Positions 27,172 through 38,904 of a stretch of 64,000 nt of DNA are shown here, in pieces (position 1 is the stretch's first letter; every line of letters starts with the position of its first letter). This DNA is from Microbacterium sp. VKM Ac-2870. Lineage in GTDB: Bacteria > Actinomycetota > Actinomycetes > Actinomycetales > Microbacteriaceae. The DNA is taken from positions 186,001-250,000 of the forward strand of contig NZ_JADKSH010000002.1 of assembly GCF_015350795.1 (NCBI RefSeq), given 5' to 3'. Below the pieces are notes generated by a model. The model was not told where the DNA came from and ran no database searches. It saw only the letters and a program-made list of their open reading frames with translations. Position numbers and translations under genes: made by a program.

Positions 27172-28515
27172 GTGGCGCTGTTCGGGACCGACGGTGTGCG
27201 GGGCCTGGCCAATGGCCCCCTCACCGCCGAACTCGCACTCACCCTGGCCCAGGCGACTGCTGTCGTCCTGGGCCAGGGCCGTATCGCCGAGGCGCGCAAA
27301 GCTGCCGGAAAGCGGCTCACCGCCGTCATCGCGCGTGATCCGCGTGTGTCCGGGCACTTCCTCTCGGCGGCCGTCGAAGCGGGACTGGCGTCGTCCGGCG
27401 TCGACGTTCTCGACGCCGGCACCCTGCCGACACCCGCGGCCGCGTATCTGATCGGTGACATCGACGCCGATTTCGGCGTGATGATCTCCGCCTCGCACAA
27501 TCCGGCGCCCGACAACGGCATCAAGATCTTCGCCCGCGGCGGCGTCAAGCTGCCCGACGAGGTCGAACGACGCATCGAAGAGGCGATGGGCGGCGAGAAG
27601 CTCCGCCCGATCGGCGGCGACGTCGGACGCGTCGAACGATTCTCCGATGCCGAAGACCGCTATGCGATCCATCTGCTGGCCTCGCTCCCGCACCGCCTCG
27701 ACGGTCTGCACGTCGTACTCGACTGTGCGCACGGCGCGGCATCCGGTGTCTCGCCCGAGACGTTCCGCAACGCGGGCGCCAAGGTCACCGTCATCGGCGC
27801 CGACCCCGACGGCATCAACATCAACGACGGCTACGGCTCGACCCACATGGGACGCCTCGCCGCCGAGGTCGTGCGCACCGGCGCTGACGTCGGCATCGCC
27901 CACGATGGCGATGCCGACCGCTGCCTCGCGGTCGACGCGACCGGCGCTTTCGTCGACGGCGACCAGATCATGGCGATCCTCGCGGTCGCGATGAAGCGCG
28001 ACGGTCGTCTGAAGAACGACACCCTCGTGGCCACCGTGATGAGCAATCTCGGTCTGCACCGGGCGATGGCCGCGCAGGGCATCACGGTCGAACAGACCGG
28101 CGTCGGCGACCGCTACGTGCTCGAGCGCATGGGCGAGGGTGGCTTCTCGCTCGGCGGCGAGCAGAGCGGCCACGTGATCATGAGCCGCTACGCCACCACC
28201 GGCGACGGTGTGCTCACCGGACTGCACCTGTGCGCCGAGATGGCTCGCACCGGCCGTACCCTCGCCGACCTCGCTTCGGTGATGACCGTGTTCCCGCAGG
28301 TGCTGATCAACGTGCGCGGCGTGGAGCGCTCGCGCGCGACGGATGCCGATGTGCTGGCGGGCGTCCAGGTCGCCGAGGCGGCGCTGGGCGACAGCGGTCG
28401 TGTGCTGCTTCGCCCCTCGGGAACCGAGCAGATGGTCCGGGTCATGGTCGAGGCCGCCTCGCACGACGACGCGCAGCGCATCGCCGAGGAACTCGCTGAC
28501 ATCGTCCGGGGCTGA
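27172..28515 (+). CDS. glmM: Phosphoglucosamine mutase
   Basis: It converts glucosamine-6-phosphate to glucosamine-1-phosphate for peptidoglycan precursor synthesis. The protein has 447 residues. The N-terminal [12 protein letters not shown], the phosphoserine loop [13 protein letters not shown] (Ser108), the metal loop DGDADRC and the C-terminal phosphate-binding [12 protein letters not shown] are all present. The GTG start lies 5 nt after the rpsI stop, and expression is probably coupled. It works with GlmS, encoded at 30752. A 14-bp hairpin terminator follows. Confidence 0.96.
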   Translation: MALFGTDGVRGLANGPLTAELALTLAQATAVVLGQGRIAEARKAAGKRLTAVIARDPRVSGHFLSAAVEAGLASSGVDVLDAGTLPTPAAAYLIGDIDADFGVMISASHNPAPDNGIKIFARGGVKLPDEVERRIEEAMGGEKLRPIGGDVGRVERFSDAEDRYAIHLLASLPHRLDGLHVVLDCAHGAASGVSPETFRNAGAKVTVIGADPDGININDGYGSTHMGRLAAEVVRTGADVGIAHDGDADRCLAVDATGAFVDGDQIMAILAVAMKRDGRLKNDTLVATVMSNLGLHRAMAAQGITVEQTGVGDRYVLERMGEGGFSLGGEQSGHVIMSRYATTGDGVLTGLHLCAEMARTGRTLADLASVMTVFPQVLINVRGVERSRATDADVLAGVQVAEAALGDSGRVLLRPSGTEQMVRVMVEAASHDDAQRIAEELADIVRG

Positions 28516-28671
28516 ACGGCGAACGGGCGCCGCATTAAGGGCCTGTTAAACGTCGTCGCAGCGCTGGTGCGCGTCTTGACTCGCCCCCTACTCTGAGCCT
28601 GCACTCTTCCGCCCATTCCCCGCGCCCTGACCGACAGGGACGGGGCGCGACGGGTTTGACGACCGGGGTGC

Positions 28672-28719
28672 GCGACCCCTCCGTCGATGTCCCCCCGCAT
28701 CCCCGGACGGAGGGGTCGC
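28672..28719 (+). terminator. Hairpin terminator after glmM
   Basis: GCGACCCCTCCGTC (28672-28685) pairs with GACGGAGGGGTCGC (28706-28719), then TTCCTC. It separates the convergent glmM and Ppx/GppA genes. Confidence 0.65.
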
Positions 28720-28744
28720 TTCCTCGGACACCGTGCTTCGCTCG

Positions 28745-28767
28745 GGTCTGACAAGCCGCGTCAGACC
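28745..28767 (-). terminator. Hairpin over the Ppx/GppA stop codon
   Basis: GGTCTGAC (28745-28752) pairs with GTCAGACC (28760-28767), so the stem includes the stop of the minus-strand gene ending at 28761. Confidence 0.45.
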
Positions 28768-29702
28768 GGCTCTTGCCAGCTCAGCGACTCGATGTATCGC
28801 AGCAGCACGCCTTCGCGCAGCGCCCAGGGGCTCACCTCGAGCTCGTCGACGTCGAGCGCCGTCATCGCGGTGTGCAGCACGACCGCCGCCGCCACGATCT
28901 GGAACGTGCGATCGGCAGTGATGCCCGGTAGTTCCTGACGGGCGGATGCCGGGATGCGCGCGAGCCGCGGGATCCACGAGCCCAGAGCGCCGCGAGGCAG
29001 GAGCATCCGCTCGCTGCCGCTCCACCCGGGCACCGGATATCCCGCCAGCTTCGCGAGCGAACGGATCGCCTTCGACGAGCCCACGACGTGGTTGGGTCGC
29101 TTCTGGTCGACCATGAGGTCGACGACCGGCGCGAGCACGCTGCGCGCATGCTCGCGCAGCACCTCGACCGCATCCTCTCCGGGCGGGTCGTGCGGGAGGA
29201 ACTCGATCGTCGTGCGTCCCGCACCGAGCGGGACGCTGGCGGCGACGTCGGGCAGTTCGTCAGCCCCGGAGGCGATCTCCAACGATCCGCCGCCGATGTC
29301 GAAGAGCAAGATCTGGCCCGCCGACCAGCCGAACCAGCGGCGCACCGCGAGGAACGTGAAGCGGGCTTCGGACTCGCCCCCGAGCACCTGCAGTTCTTGG
29401 CCGAGCGCGGCTTCGATGCGCGCGATGACCTCGGCGCCGTTCGTCGCTTCGCGCACCGCGCTGGTCGCCGTCGCGAGCAGTTCCACGACATTCTCGGCTT
29501 CGGCGACGGTGCGCGCCTGAGTGACGGCATCCACGAGGGCCTGCACGCCGGTCTCGTTGATGGATCCGTCGGAGTCGAGATAGCGCATCAGACGCAGCAC
29601 TGTGCGTTGGCTCGTCGTGGCCTGCGGGCGCCCTCCGGGGTGGACATCGGCGACGAGCAGGTGAAAGGTGTTCGAGCCGATATCGAGGACTCCGAGGCGC
29701 AT
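28761..29702 (-). CDS. Ppx/GppA-family exopolyphosphatase
   Basis: This 313-residue phosphatase of the actin-like ASKHA fold hydrolyses polyphosphate and/or pppGpp. It begins [19 protein letters not shown], the phosphate-1 loop, and contains [13 protein letters not shown] (phosphate-2 loop) and [15 protein letters not shown]. It is shorter than E. coli Ppx, matching the short actinobacterial Ppx1 type without the C-terminal helical domain. The ATG at 29702 is selected because the extended frame runs antisense across coaA, and because TACTCT lies 6 nt upstream. It is divergent from coaA. Confidence 0.9.
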   Translation of the reverse strand: MRLGVLDIGSNTFHLLVADVHPGGRPQATTSQRTVLRLMRYLDSDGSINETGVQALVDAVTQARTVAEAENVVELLATATSAVREATNGAEVIARIEAALGQELQVLGGESEARFTFLAVRRWFGWSAGQILLFDIGGGSLEIASGADELPDVAASVPLGAGRTTIEFLPHDPPGEDAVEVLREHARSVLAPVVDLMVDQKRPNHVVGSSKAIRSLAKLAGYPVPGWSGSERMLLPRGALGSWIPRLARIPASARQELPGITADRTFQIVAAAVVLHTAMTALDVDELEVSPWALREGVLLRYIESLSWQEPV

Positions 29703-29708
29703 GGGTTC

Positions 29709-29728
29709 AGAGTATCCACAGATAGAGT
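29709..29728. promoter_or_regulatory. Divergent -10 boxes for Ppx/GppA and coaA, both leaderless
   Basis: On the minus strand TACTCT (29714-29709) lies 6 nt before the Ppx/GppA ATG. On the plus strand TAGAGT (29723-29728) lies 7 nt before the coaA ATG. The gene starts are only 33 nt apart. Confidence 0.55.
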
Positions 29729-29735
29729 GGGGCCG

Positions 29736-30683
29736 ATGTCCATCGAAGACGAGATGACGGCGATCGATTCGCTGTACCGCGAGATCGGCCGTTCCGAATG
29801 GGCTCGGCTGACCGCCGGCATCCCGAATCCGCTCACCGAGACCGAAGTCGTGCAGCTGCGGGGCATCGGAGATCGGCTCGACCTCACCGAGGTGCGTGAG
29901 GTGTACCTGCCGCTCAGCCGGCTGCTGAGCACGTATGCCGAGAACACGAAGCGGCTGGGCGCCGAGACGGCGACCTTCCTGGGCGAGCCCGACTCGACCA
30001 CGCCGTTCGTCGTGGCCGTCGCCGGCTCTGTGGCCGTCGGCAAGTCGACCATCGCGCGCCTGTTGCGCGAGTTGATGAGCCGGTGGCCCGGGACGCCGCG
30101 GGTCGAGCTGGTGACCACCGACGGGTTCTTGTACTCCAACGCTGAGCTCGAACGCCGCGGACTGATGGGCCGCAAGGGCTTTCCGGAGTCGTACGATCGG
30201 CGCGCTCTGGTGAGCTTCCTCACCGAGGTCAAGTCGGGCGCCGCCGAGGTGCGCGCGCCCTTCTATTCGCACGTGCGGTACGACATCGTGCCCGACGCGC
30301 ACGTCACCGTGCGCCGTCCCGACGTCGTCATCGTCGAGGGCCTCAACGTGCTCTCTCCGCCGCCGACGCCCAACGATGTCGCTGTCAGCGACCTCTTCGA
30401 CTTCTCGATCTATGTGGATGCCGACGAGGCCGATATCGCGCAGTGGTACGTCGACCGCTTCCTCGCGCTCCGGCGCGGCGCCTTCAGCAACCCGAATTCG
30501 TTCTTCCGGGTGTTCGCGGAGCTCTCCGACGAGGAAGCTGTCACCACCGCGCTCGGGTACTGGAACGACATCAATCTGCCCAACCTCCGGGAGAACGTCG
30601 CGCCCACCCGCCATCGCGCGACGCTGGTGCTGAAGAAGGCGGCTGCCCACGCGGTGGAGACCGTGCGGCTGCGCAAGCTCTGA
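29736..30683 (+). CDS. coaA: Pantothenate kinase, type I
   Basis: This is the first step of coenzyme A synthesis: ATP-dependent phosphorylation of pantothenate. The 315-residue protein has the P-loop [33 protein letters not shown] (seen as TTDGFLY then [11 protein letters not shown]) and the HVRYDIV and VEGLNVL motifs of the CoaA/PanK-I family. The ATG at 29736 gives the usual N-terminus; a second ATG 18 bases later is possible. The TAGAGT box implies a leaderless transcript. It is followed 68 nt later by glmS. Confidence 0.95.
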   Translation: MSIEDEMTAIDSLYREIGRSEWARLTAGIPNPLTETEVVQLRGIGDRLDLTEVREVYLPLSRLLSTYAENTKRLGAETATFLGEPDSTTPFVVAVAGSVAVGKSTIARLLRELMSRWPGTPRVELVTTDGFLYSNAELERRGLMGRKGFPESYDRRALVSFLTEVKSGAAEVRAPFYSHVRYDIVPDAHVTVRRPDVVIVEGLNVLSPPPTPNDVAVSDLFDFSIYVDADEADIAQWYVDRFLALRRGAFSNPNSFFRVFAELSDEEAVTTALGYWNDINLPNLRENVAPTRHRATLVLKKAAAHAVETVRLRKL

Positions 30684-30738
30684 CCCGCTGTCGGAGAACT
30701 CACGGCTTTTGTGAGGGCGCCGCGCAAAAGCGCGCACC

Positions 30739-30744
30739 TAGCAT
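30739..30744 (+). promoter_or_regulatory. -10 hexamer TAGCAT for glmS, leaderless
   Basis: TAGCAT ends 7 nt before the glmS ATG at 30752. Confidence 0.45.
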
Positions 30745-30751
30745 TGAGCCC

Positions 30752-32602
<1,851 letters not shown>

Positions 32603-32705
32603 TCCGCCGAGAAACGACCTGGCGCCCCAGACGCACCGCCGTTCCGAGCGCCCGAACGTGTCTCGTTGCGGGTGAGCACGCATCGAGGCGCCGGTAGGCT
32701 GGCCG

Positions 32706-32759
32706 GTGCGTACCGAGCGCGCACCCGAGCTCGCGACGCGGAAGGGGAGGATGCCGTGA
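32706..32759 (+). CDS. Possible leaderless 17-residue upstream ORF
   Basis: TAGGCT (32695-32700) lies 5 nt before a GTG at 32706. The frame runs 17 codons and its TGA (32757-32759) overlaps the acpS GTG as GTGA. The coding potential is not otherwise supported. It could couple translation into acpS, which also has its own AAGGGGAGG site. Confidence 0.3.
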   Translation: MRTERAPELATRKGRMP

Positions 32760-33136
32760 TCATCGGAATCGGCGTCGACCTCGTCGACATTCCTCGGTTC
32801 GAGCGGTCTTTGGCGCGCACACCGCGCCTGCTCGAGCGGCTGTTCGCTCCGTCGGAGCGTCAGCTGAAGCCGCACTCGCTCGCCGCCCGGTACGCCGCCA
32901 AAGAAGCGCTGATCAAGGCGCTCGGCGGCTCGGACGGCGTGCACTGGACCGACATCGAAGTCGCCAGTGAATCGTCCGGCCGACCCGTCTTCGCCCTCAC
33001 CGGCGAGACGGCCGCGACTGTCGCCGCTCGGGGCATCGGCGCCCTGCATCTCTCGCTCAGCCACGATGCGGGGCTGGCGACCGCCTATGTGATCGCCGAG
33101 TCGGCGGACCGCGGCCGCGCGGAGGGATGCGCATGA
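32756..33136 (+). CDS. acpS: Holo-[acyl-carrier-protein] synthase
   Basis: It transfers 4'-phosphopantetheine from CoA to the acyl carrier protein serine. The 126-residue protein carries IIGIGVDLVDIPRFER (Mg-binding Asp) and RYAAKEALIKALG (Glu/Lys), plus LHLSLSHDAGLATAYVI. GTG at 32756 is chosen because of the AAGGGGAGG site just upstream and because the family begins at this point; the longer frame has no homology character. Its stop overlaps the alr start (ATGA). Confidence 0.95.
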   Translation: MIIGIGVDLVDIPRFERSLARTPRLLERLFAPSERQLKPHSLAARYAAKEALIKALGGSDGVHWTDIEVASESSGRPVFALTGETAATVAARGIGALHLSLSHDAGLATAYVIAESADRGRAEGCA

Positions 33137-34257
33137 GTCGCCTCCCCGACGGCGTACTGCGCGAAGCCGTCATCGACACCTCCGCGATCACCGCGAACGT
33201 CCGCCATCTGCGCCAGCTCACGGCATCCGAGGTCATCGCCGTCGTCAAGGCGGACGGCTACGGTCACGGTGCCGTGCGCTCCGCGCGGGCCGCGCTCGAG
33301 GGCGGCGCGCACCGCATCGGGGTCTCCGACATCGACGAGGCCCTCGCCCTTCGCCGCGCCGGCATCGACGCTCCGCTGGTCGCGTGGCTCCACGCGCCGG
33401 GCGCACGGTTCGCCGAGGCGGCGGCGCACGGCATCGAGCTGGGCATCTCGAGCCTCGACCAGCTGCAGGACGCGGCGGCCGCGGCATCCGGCGACCGCCC
33501 GGTCGGCGTGCACCTGAAGGTCGAGACCGGCCTCGGCCGCAACGGACTCGCCCCCGCCGACTACGCCACCGCGTTCGCCGAGGCGGCCCGGCTCGAACGC
33601 ATCGGGCGGCTGCGTGTCATCGGTATCTTCAGCCACCTCTCCAATGCCTCGGCGAACGACGACCGCGCCGCGATCGATCGGTTCACCGACGCCCTCGCCC
33701 TCGCGGCATCCCACGGGCTCGCCCCGCAGCTGCGTCACATCGCCGCATCGCACGCCGCGATCGCCCTGCCCGAATCGCGCTTCGGATGCGTGCGGCTGGG
33801 GGTGTCCATCTATGGGCTGTCGCCGTTTGCCGATCGCACGTCGGCCGACCTGGGCCTGCGCCCCGCCATGACCCTGCGGGCCGCGGTCGCTGCCGTCCGT
33901 CGGGTGCCCGCCGGACAGGGCGTCTCCTACGGATACCTGCACCGCGCCGACCGGGAGACGACGCTCGCGCTCATTCCCGCCGGGTACGCCGACGGCGTGC
34001 CCCGGGCGGCGTCGGGCGGGGCGGCCGTGCGCATCGGCGGCGAGGTCTTCCCCGTGGCGGGGCGCATCGCCATGGACCAGTTCGTCGTCGATGTCGGCGA
34101 CCATCGGGTCGCGGTGGGTGACGAGGCGGTGCTCTTCGGCGACCCCACGCTCGGCGCACCACCCGTCGAGGTCTGGGCGGATGCCGCGAGCACCATCAAC
34201 TACGAGATCGTCACCCGCATCGGCCCGCGTGTGCCGCGGCGAGAGGTCGGGGCGTGA
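33133..34257 (+). CDS. alr: Alanine racemase
   Basis: It produces D-alanine for peptidoglycan. This is a PLP-dependent fold-III enzyme of 374 residues with AVVKADGYGHGA (PLP-binding Lys39), HLKVETGLGRNG, IGIFSHLSNA, RLGVSIYG and GQGVSYGYLH (second catalytic Tyr nearby). Two in-frame ATGs lie 6 bases apart; 33133 is preferred since it overlaps the acpS stop and sits at good spacing from GGAGGG. It lies between acpS and the t6A genes, a common actinobacterial arrangement. Confidence 0.95.
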   Translation: MSRLPDGVLREAVIDTSAITANVRHLRQLTASEVIAVVKADGYGHGAVRSARAALEGGAHRIGVSDIDEALALRRAGIDAPLVAWLHAPGARFAEAAAHGIELGISSLDQLQDAAAAASGDRPVGVHLKVETGLGRNGLAPADYATAFAEAARLERIGRLRVIGIFSHLSNASANDDRAAIDRFTDALALAASHGLAPQLRHIAASHAAIALPESRFGCVRLGVSIYGLSPFADRTSADLGLRPAMTLRAAVAAVRRVPAGQGVSYGYLHRADRETTLALIPAGYADGVPRAASGGAAVRIGGEVFPVAGRIAMDQFVVDVGDHRVAVGDEAVLFGDPTLGAPPVEVWADAASTINYEIVTRIGPRVPRREVGA

Positions 34258-34368
34258 CCCCGACGCCGCAGCACCGGCGCCGCGAGCCATCGACCCCACC
34301 TGCCGCGGGAATCCACCGGGGCATCCCGGCGTTGAACAGCGGCGGACTGAGGATGAGACGGTGAGCGC

Positions 34369-34872
34369 ATGAGCGGACTGGACGCCTTCGTGGGAGAGCG
34401 TGAAATCGCGTCGCCCACCGACATGGAGAACCTGGGTCGCGCTTTCGGCCGCGACCTGCGGGCGGGTGACCTCATCGTGCTGACCGGCCCCCTGGGCGCC
34501 GGCAAGACCACGCTCACGAGGGGAATCGCCGAGTCGTTGGACGTGCGTGGCCGGGTGCAGAGCCCGACCTTCGTGATCGCGCGTACGCACCCTTCGCTCG
34601 TCGACGGACCTCCGCTCGTGCACGTCGATGCCTACCGGCTCGGCACCGACGGTGAACTCGACGACCTCGACATCGACTTCGCGGGCTCGGTCGTCATCGC
34701 GGAGTGGGCTGCTCCCTTCGCGGACGCCGTCGCCGACGTCTGGTGGGAGGTCGAGATCGACCGCGGCTGGAGCGGCACCGGTGTCGACAACGCCTGCGGC
34801 ACGGCGGGCCCGCACATGGCCGCGATGGAAGACGCCGCACCGCGCCTGGTGCGCATCACTCGCCACGGCTGA
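34369..34872 (+). CDS. tsaE: tRNA t6A biosynthesis ATPase TsaE
   Basis: This is the ATPase partner of the TsaB-TsaD complex that places threonylcarbamoyl on A37 of ANN-decoding tRNAs. The 167-residue protein contains Walker A LTGPLGAGKTTLTRG, SPTFVIARTH, HVDAYRLG and VVIAEWAAPFADAV. A 111-nt gap separates it from alr, while TsaB follows 33 nt later. The C-terminal part has a low-complexity insert (GTGVDNACGTAGPHMAAME) not usual for the short bacterial versions. Confidence 0.94.
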   Translation: MSGLDAFVGEREIASPTDMENLGRAFGRDLRAGDLIVLTGPLGAGKTTLTRGIAESLDVRGRVQSPTFVIARTHPSLVDGPPLVHVDAYRLGTDGELDDLDIDFAGSVVIAEWAAPFADAVADVWWEVEIDRGWSGTGVDNACGTAGPHMAAMEDAAPRLVRITRHG

Positions 34873-34893
34873 GCGTCGCTTGCCGGGCGCGAC

Positions 34894-34899
34894 TACCCT
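34894..34899 (+). promoter_or_regulatory. -10 hexamer TACCCT before tsaB, leaderless
   Basis: TACCCT ends 6 nt before the tsaB GTG at 34906, suggesting an internal leaderless promoter within the t6A gene set. Confidence 0.45.
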
Positions 34900-34905
34900 G
34901 GAACG

Positions 34906-35595
34906 GTGATCCTCGGCATCGACACCTCGCTCGGCACCGCCGTCGGCATCGTCGATCCCGACGGTGCCGTCCGCGCCGATCGCACCAGCGACAACCCGCT
35001 CGGCCACGCCGAAGTGATCGGCGACCTGCTGCGCCACGCGCTCGCCGATGCGGCTCACGGCCCCATCGGCCAGACCGCGACGGGCGAGCCGGTGACCCTC
35101 ACCCATGTCGCCGCCGGCATGGGCCCGGGCCCGTTCACCGGGCTGCGGGTCGGCATCGCCGCCGCCCGCGCCTTCGCCCTGGCCCGCGCGCTGCCGGTCG
35201 TGTCCGTACCGAGCCACGATGCCGCGGCGCTCGAGATCCTGCTCGCCACCGCGCTGGCCGACCCGTTCGCCGACGTGCCGCGCTTCGCGGTGGTCACCGA
35301 TGCCCGCCGTCGTGAGGTCGCGTACTCGGTGTACGACGGGCTGGATGCCGACGGCATCCCGATCCGCTCGATGGGGCCGGCGTTGGCCCTGCGCACCGAC
35401 ATCGACGGCGTGCTCGCCGGCCTCGGCGCCGAACGCCGCGACATCGCGACCATCAGTGCGAGCATGCTCGCCGTGGTCGGGGCTCGCGCCGTCGCCGCGG
35501 GCCGCGAGCTCACCGGCGCCGAGCCGCTGTATCTGCGCGCCCCCGATGTGACCCTGCCTAAGAGCGTCACCCGCCCCACGGGAGCAACCTCGTGA
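34906..35595 (+). CDS. tsaB: tRNA t6A biosynthesis protein TsaB
   Basis: This is the non-catalytic ASKHA-fold partner of TsaD. The 229-residue protein opens ILGIDTSLGTAVGIVD and carries the characteristic AAGMGPGPFTGLRVGIAAAR. The start is a GTG with a TACCCT box 6 nt before it. Its stop overlaps the rimI GTG. Together with TsaE and TsaD this window contains three of the four t6A genes; TsaC is elsewhere. Confidence 0.94.
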   Translation: MILGIDTSLGTAVGIVDPDGAVRADRTSDNPLGHAEVIGDLLRHALADAAHGPIGQTATGEPVTLTHVAAGMGPGPFTGLRVGIAAARAFALARALPVVSVPSHDAAALEILLATALADPFADVPRFAVVTDARRREVAYSVYDGLDADGIPIRSMGPALALRTDIDGVLAGLGAERRDIATISASMLAVVGARAVAAGRELTGAEPLYLRAPDVTLPKSVTRPTGATS

Positions 35596-36098
35596 CGCTG
35601 CGGACGGCCACTGTCGACGACCTGGCCGCGATCATGCAGCTGGAGCGCACCTCGTTTCCCACGGATGCCTGGAGTGAGGCGATGATGCGCGAGGAACTCT
35701 CGTCGCCGCACGCCCGCTACCTCGTCGACGTCGAGGGCGCAGCCCTGCTCGGCTACGGCGGCGTGCGCGCCGTCGCGCGCGCGGGCGACGCCGACATCCA
35801 GACCATCGCCATCGCCGCGGCGGCGCGTGGCCGCGGCCGCGGGCGCCGGCTGCTGCGTGCCCTGCTCGCCGCCGCGCGCGAGCGCGAGGCGCGGGACGTG
35901 TTCCTGGAGGTGCGGGCCGACAACCCTGCGGCATCCGCGCTGTACGTCTCCGAGGGTTTCGCCGAGATCGGACGCCGACCCCGTTACTACCAGCCCGACG
36001 ATGTCGACGCCGTCGTCATGAAGCTCGACGTGGTCGCGTGGACCGCGGCTCGAGCGGCGACGGATGCCGGGACTCTCAACGCAGGAGTGTGCTCGTGA
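35592..36098 (+). CDS. rimI: Ribosomal-protein-alanine N-acetyltransferase-like GNAT
   Basis: This 168-residue GNAT acetyltransferase would acetylate an N-terminal alanine (ribosomal protein S18 in E. coli). The core shows [20 protein letters not shown] (acetyl-CoA loop), [18 protein letters not shown] and [19 protein letters not shown], typical of RimI between tsaB and tsaD. Start GTG and stop TGA overlap both neighbours, so it is in one translational block. The substrate in this organism is inferred from family and position. Confidence 0.92.
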   Translation: MTLRTATVDDLAAIMQLERTSFPTDAWSEAMMREELSSPHARYLVDVEGAALLGYGGVRAVARAGDADIQTIAIAAAARGRGRGRRLLRALLAAAREREARDVFLEVRADNPAASALYVSEGFAEIGRRPRYYQPDDVDAVVMKLDVVAWTAARAATDAGTLNAGVCS

Positions 36099-37150
36099 GC
36101 GCCACCGAACCCTTGGTGCTCGGCATCGAGACCAGCTGCGATGAGACCGGCATCGGCATCGTGCGCGGGCGCACGCTGCTGAGCAACACGATCGCCAGCT
36201 CGATGGACGAGCATGCCCGCTACGGCGGCGTCGTACCCGAGGTCGCCGCGCGCGCTCACCTCGAGGCGCTGCAGCCGGCGATCGACGCCGCCGTCGCCGA
36301 GGCGGGCATCGCACTGAGCGATCTCGACGCCGTCGCCGTCACGAGCGGTCCGGGGCTCGCCGGTGCGCTCATGGTCGGGATCGGCGCCGCGAAAGCGCTC
36401 GCCGTGGGACTGGACACGCCGCTCTACGCCGTCAATCACCTCGTCGGTCACATCGCCGCCGATCTGCTGACCGGGGAGGACGTGGAGTACCCGACCGTCG
36501 CTCTGCTGGTCAGCGGCGGCCACACCTCGCTGCTGCTCGTACGCGATCTCGTCTCCGACGTCGAACTGCTGGGCGAGACCCTCGATGACGCCGCGGGAGA
36601 GGCGTTCGACAAGATCGCGCGCATTCTCGGCCTGCCCTACCCCGGCGGCCCCGAGATCGATCGCGCCGCCGCCGACGGCGACCCCCAGGCCATCCGCTTC
36701 CCGCGGGGGCTGTCGCGAGCCTCCGACATGGAGGCGCACCGCTACGACTTCTCGTTCTCGGGTCTGAAGACGGCCGTCGCGCGCTGGGTCGAGCAGGCCG
36801 AGGCGGCCGGTCAGAGTCCGGCGGTCGCAGATGTCGCGGCATCCTTCCGCGAAGCGGTCGTCGACGTGCTCGTCACCAAGGCCCTCGACGCGTGTGCGCG
36901 CCACAACGTCCCGCGGCTGCTGTTGGGCGGCGGTGTCGTCGCCAACCGGCGGCTGCGCGACTTCGCGCTCGCGCGCGCGGCGGATGCCGGCGTCACCGTG
37001 CGCATTCCGCCGCTGAGCCTGTGCACCGACAATGGAGCCATGATCGCCGTCCTCGCCGCCGAGCTGATCGCGAGCGGCCGCGCTCCCTCGCATCTCGCGT
37101 TCGGCGCCGACTCGACGCTGCCCGTCACCGAGATCCAGGTGGCCGGATGA
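36095..37150 (+). CDS. tsaD: tRNA N6-adenosine threonylcarbamoyltransferase
   Basis: This is the catalytic subunit that transfers the threonylcarbamoyl group to tRNA A37. The 351-residue ASKHA protein begins [17 protein letters not shown] and has the metal-binding HLVGHIAAD (two His), [29 protein letters not shown] and [13 protein letters not shown] at 36095 overlaps the rimI stop and is preceded by GCAGGAG. The following ATG overlaps its own stop. Confidence 0.96.
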   Translation: MSATEPLVLGIETSCDETGIGIVRGRTLLSNTIASSMDEHARYGGVVPEVAARAHLEALQPAIDAAVAEAGIALSDLDAVAVTSGPGLAGALMVGIGAAKALAVGLDTPLYAVNHLVGHIAADLLTGEDVEYPTVALLVSGGHTSLLLVRDLVSDVELLGETLDDAAGEAFDKIARILGLPYPGGPEIDRAAADGDPQAIRFPRGLSRASDMEAHRYDFSFSGLKTAVARWVEQAEAAGQSPAVADVAASFREAVVDVLVTKALDACARHNVPRLLLGGGVVANRRLRDFALARAADAGVTVRIPPLSLCTDNGAMIAVLAAELIASGRAPSHLAFGADSTLPVTEIQVAG

Positions 37151-37626
37151 GCGACGAACGGCAGGCCGTGCCGGCGCCGGCGACCCCGGTGCCGCACGTC
37201 GACGCGCCATCCGAAGACATCGCGCCGGCGACGAGCGCCGCCCTGCCGGGCGCGCACCGCGGCGGCTTCCAGCGCGAGCTCACCGAGCCGGTGCCGATCG
37301 CGACGCCCGTCGTGCCGGGCGAGGCGGGGGTGGCCCGGGCGTCCGCGCCGGACCCGGAGGTGCGGTGGGCGCCGACGCCCGAGGTGCTGCCCCGCACCGC
37401 ACCGTGGGCGCTGACCTTCGCTGTGCTGGGACTCATCGTCTCCTTCCTCGTCGGGTGGGGCTTTCTCATCGGGCTCGTGGGAGCCGTGCTGGCCATCGTC
37501 GCCCTCCGCCGGCCGTGGGAAGCTCGCGGCATCGCGGTCTGGGCGCTCTGCCTCAGCGCGTTATCGCTCGTCTACAGCGCGGGATGGCTGTGGTGGGCTT
37601 CGACGCAGGGGCCGATGCTGGGCTGA
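37147..37626 (+). CDS. Small membrane protein, DUF4190-like (hypothetical)
   Basis: This is a 159-residue protein: about 90 disordered residues rich in Pro and Ala, then two hydrophobic helices ([17 protein letters not shown] region and [18 protein letters not shown] region). The pattern resembles DUF4190-type membrane proteins. The ATG overlaps the tsaD stop, so it belongs to that operon. No function is known; membrane location is clear from sequence. Confidence 0.7.
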   Translation: MSDERQAVPAPATPVPHVDAPSEDIAPATSAALPGAHRGGFQRELTEPVPIATPVVPGEAGVARASAPDPEVRWAPTPEVLPRTAPWALTFAVLGLIVSFLVGWGFLIGLVGAVLAIVALRRPWEARGIAVWALCLSALSLVYSAGWLWWASTQGPMLG

Positions 37627-37674
37627 GGCTTGCGAGCCCCGCCAGCCGCGCCAGTCCCGTGGGCGCCGCCTGAC

Positions 37675-38862
37675 TCAGACGCGGTCGGCGAGCAGCGCGA
37701 CACGCGACGACCCGGCGCGCGTGAGGATCAACGTCGCGGCGTGCGGACCGCGCAGCTTGAGCTTCGTCCGCAGCGCGGCGGGATCGATGTCGACTCCGCG
37801 TTTCTTGATCTCGAGCGTGCCGATCTCGCGTTCGCGCAAGGTGCGCGCGAGCGCTTTGACGTCGGTCGGCAGCTGTTCACGCACGCGGAAGCTCTGCACG
37901 AACGGGTTCGAGGCCTCGGCATCCGAGGTGAGGTAGGCGATGCCGGGCGCGATCATGCCCGCGTCGAGGCTTCGGGCCACCTCGCCGATGAGGCGCGCGC
38001 GGATCACGGCGCCCTCGGGTTCATGCACGTAAGCGCCGAGGGGGCGTACCTCGGCGTCCTCCGCGTCGCCGTCCGCCGTCAACTCCGCGGCACCGTCGGC
38101 GCGGATCACGAGCGCCGCTCGGCGCACGCCCGGTCGGGCGAGCACGCCGGTCCAGACGACGAGTTCGATCGTCGACCCGTCGACGCTGATCCACTGCGCC
38201 TCGGCGTCATCGGGAATGAGGGCGCGGTCGAAAGCCGGGCCGAGCTTGATGCCGGCGGGCATGCGTGCGGCGAGGGCGAAGACCCAGTCCAGCGGCGGCG
38301 ACCACTCGCCGGCGGCGACGCGCGCGGTTTCGCTGTGGCCGGCGGTGCGCCGGGCCGGGTCAAGCCACACGGCGTCGACGTCGTCGAGCGGCACCTCTTC
38401 GGCGCGGGCGTGGCGAACGGTGGCGGAGTCGCCGAACGGCGCGAGGTTGTAGGCCGCGAGCGCTGCGGTGGTTTCGTCCGCATCGACCGCGACCACATCG
38501 ATTCCGATGCCGGCCAAGGCGAGCGCATCTCCGCCGATGCCGCAGCCGAGGTCGGCGACGCGGCGCAGCCCTGCATCGCGAAAGCGCCCCGCGTGGCGCG
38601 CGCCCACCGACAGCCGCGTCGCCTGCTCGAGGCCGGCCCGCGTGAACAGCATGCGGTCACCGAACTCACCGAACTTGCGGCGTGCTCGGGTGCGCAGGCG
38701 CGCCTGGCCGACCGCCGCCGACACGAGCTCGGGGGAGAGGCCGGCCGCGCGCAGGCGGGAGACGGTACGCGTCACGTCGTCGGGGGAGTCGATCGCGCCG
38801 AGTTCGTCGACCAGCCGCAGTCCCTCCGCGGTCAGCAGGGCGGTCAGTTCGGCGCGTTCCAT
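37675..38862 (-). CDS. THUMP-like SAM-dependent methyltransferase
   Basis: This 395-residue Rossmann methyltransferase has a SAM-binding motif VADLGCGIGGDALALAG (residues 103-119), VAVDADETTAALAAYN and the catalytic-type motif AVWLDPARR. The C-terminal region ending HAATLILTR is the THUMP-like domain found in actinobacterial members. RNA methylation is plausible by family; the substrate is undetermined. A TAGGCT box on the minus strand 6 nt before the ATG suggests a leaderless mRNA. It is divergent from groES. Confidence 0.85.
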   Translation of the reverse strand: MERAELTALLTAEGLRLVDELGAIDSPDDVTRTVSRLRAAGLSPELVSAAVGQARLRTRARRKFGEFGDRMLFTRAGLEQATRLSVGARHAGRFRDAGLRRVADLGCGIGGDALALAGIGIDVVAVDADETTAALAAYNLAPFGDSATVRHARAEEVPLDDVDAVWLDPARRTAGHSETARVAAGEWSPPLDWVFALAARMPAGIKLGPAFDRALIPDDAEAQWISVDGSTIELVVWTGVLARPGVRRAALVIRADGAAELTADGDAEDAEVRPLGAYVHEPEGAVIRARLIGEVARSLDAGMIAPGIAYLTSDAEASNPFVQSFRVREQLPTDVKALARTLREREIGTLEIKKRGVDIDPAALRTKLKLRGPHAATLILTRAGSSRVALLADRV

Positions 38863-38868
38863 CCGGCC

Positions 38869-38874
38869 AGCCTA
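38869..38874 (-). promoter_or_regulatory. -10 hexamer TAGGCT for the methyltransferase, leaderless
   Basis: Read on the minus strand, TAGGCT lies 6 nt before the ATG at 38862. Confidence 0.5.
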
Positions 38875-38904
38875 TGCGGGCGCCATCCGCGCACACCACC
38901 GGAG

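Noticed and set aside
29703..30737. In-frame extension of the Ppx/GppA gene by 345 codons across coaA
   Set aside because: No family homology, entirely antisense to coaA, and the true start has the family N-terminus and a -10 box 6 nt upstream.
30684..30751. glmS ribozyme or riboswitch upstream of glmS
   Set aside because: Only 68 nt separate coaA and glmS and a -10-like box lies 7 nt from the start, leaving no room for such an RNA.
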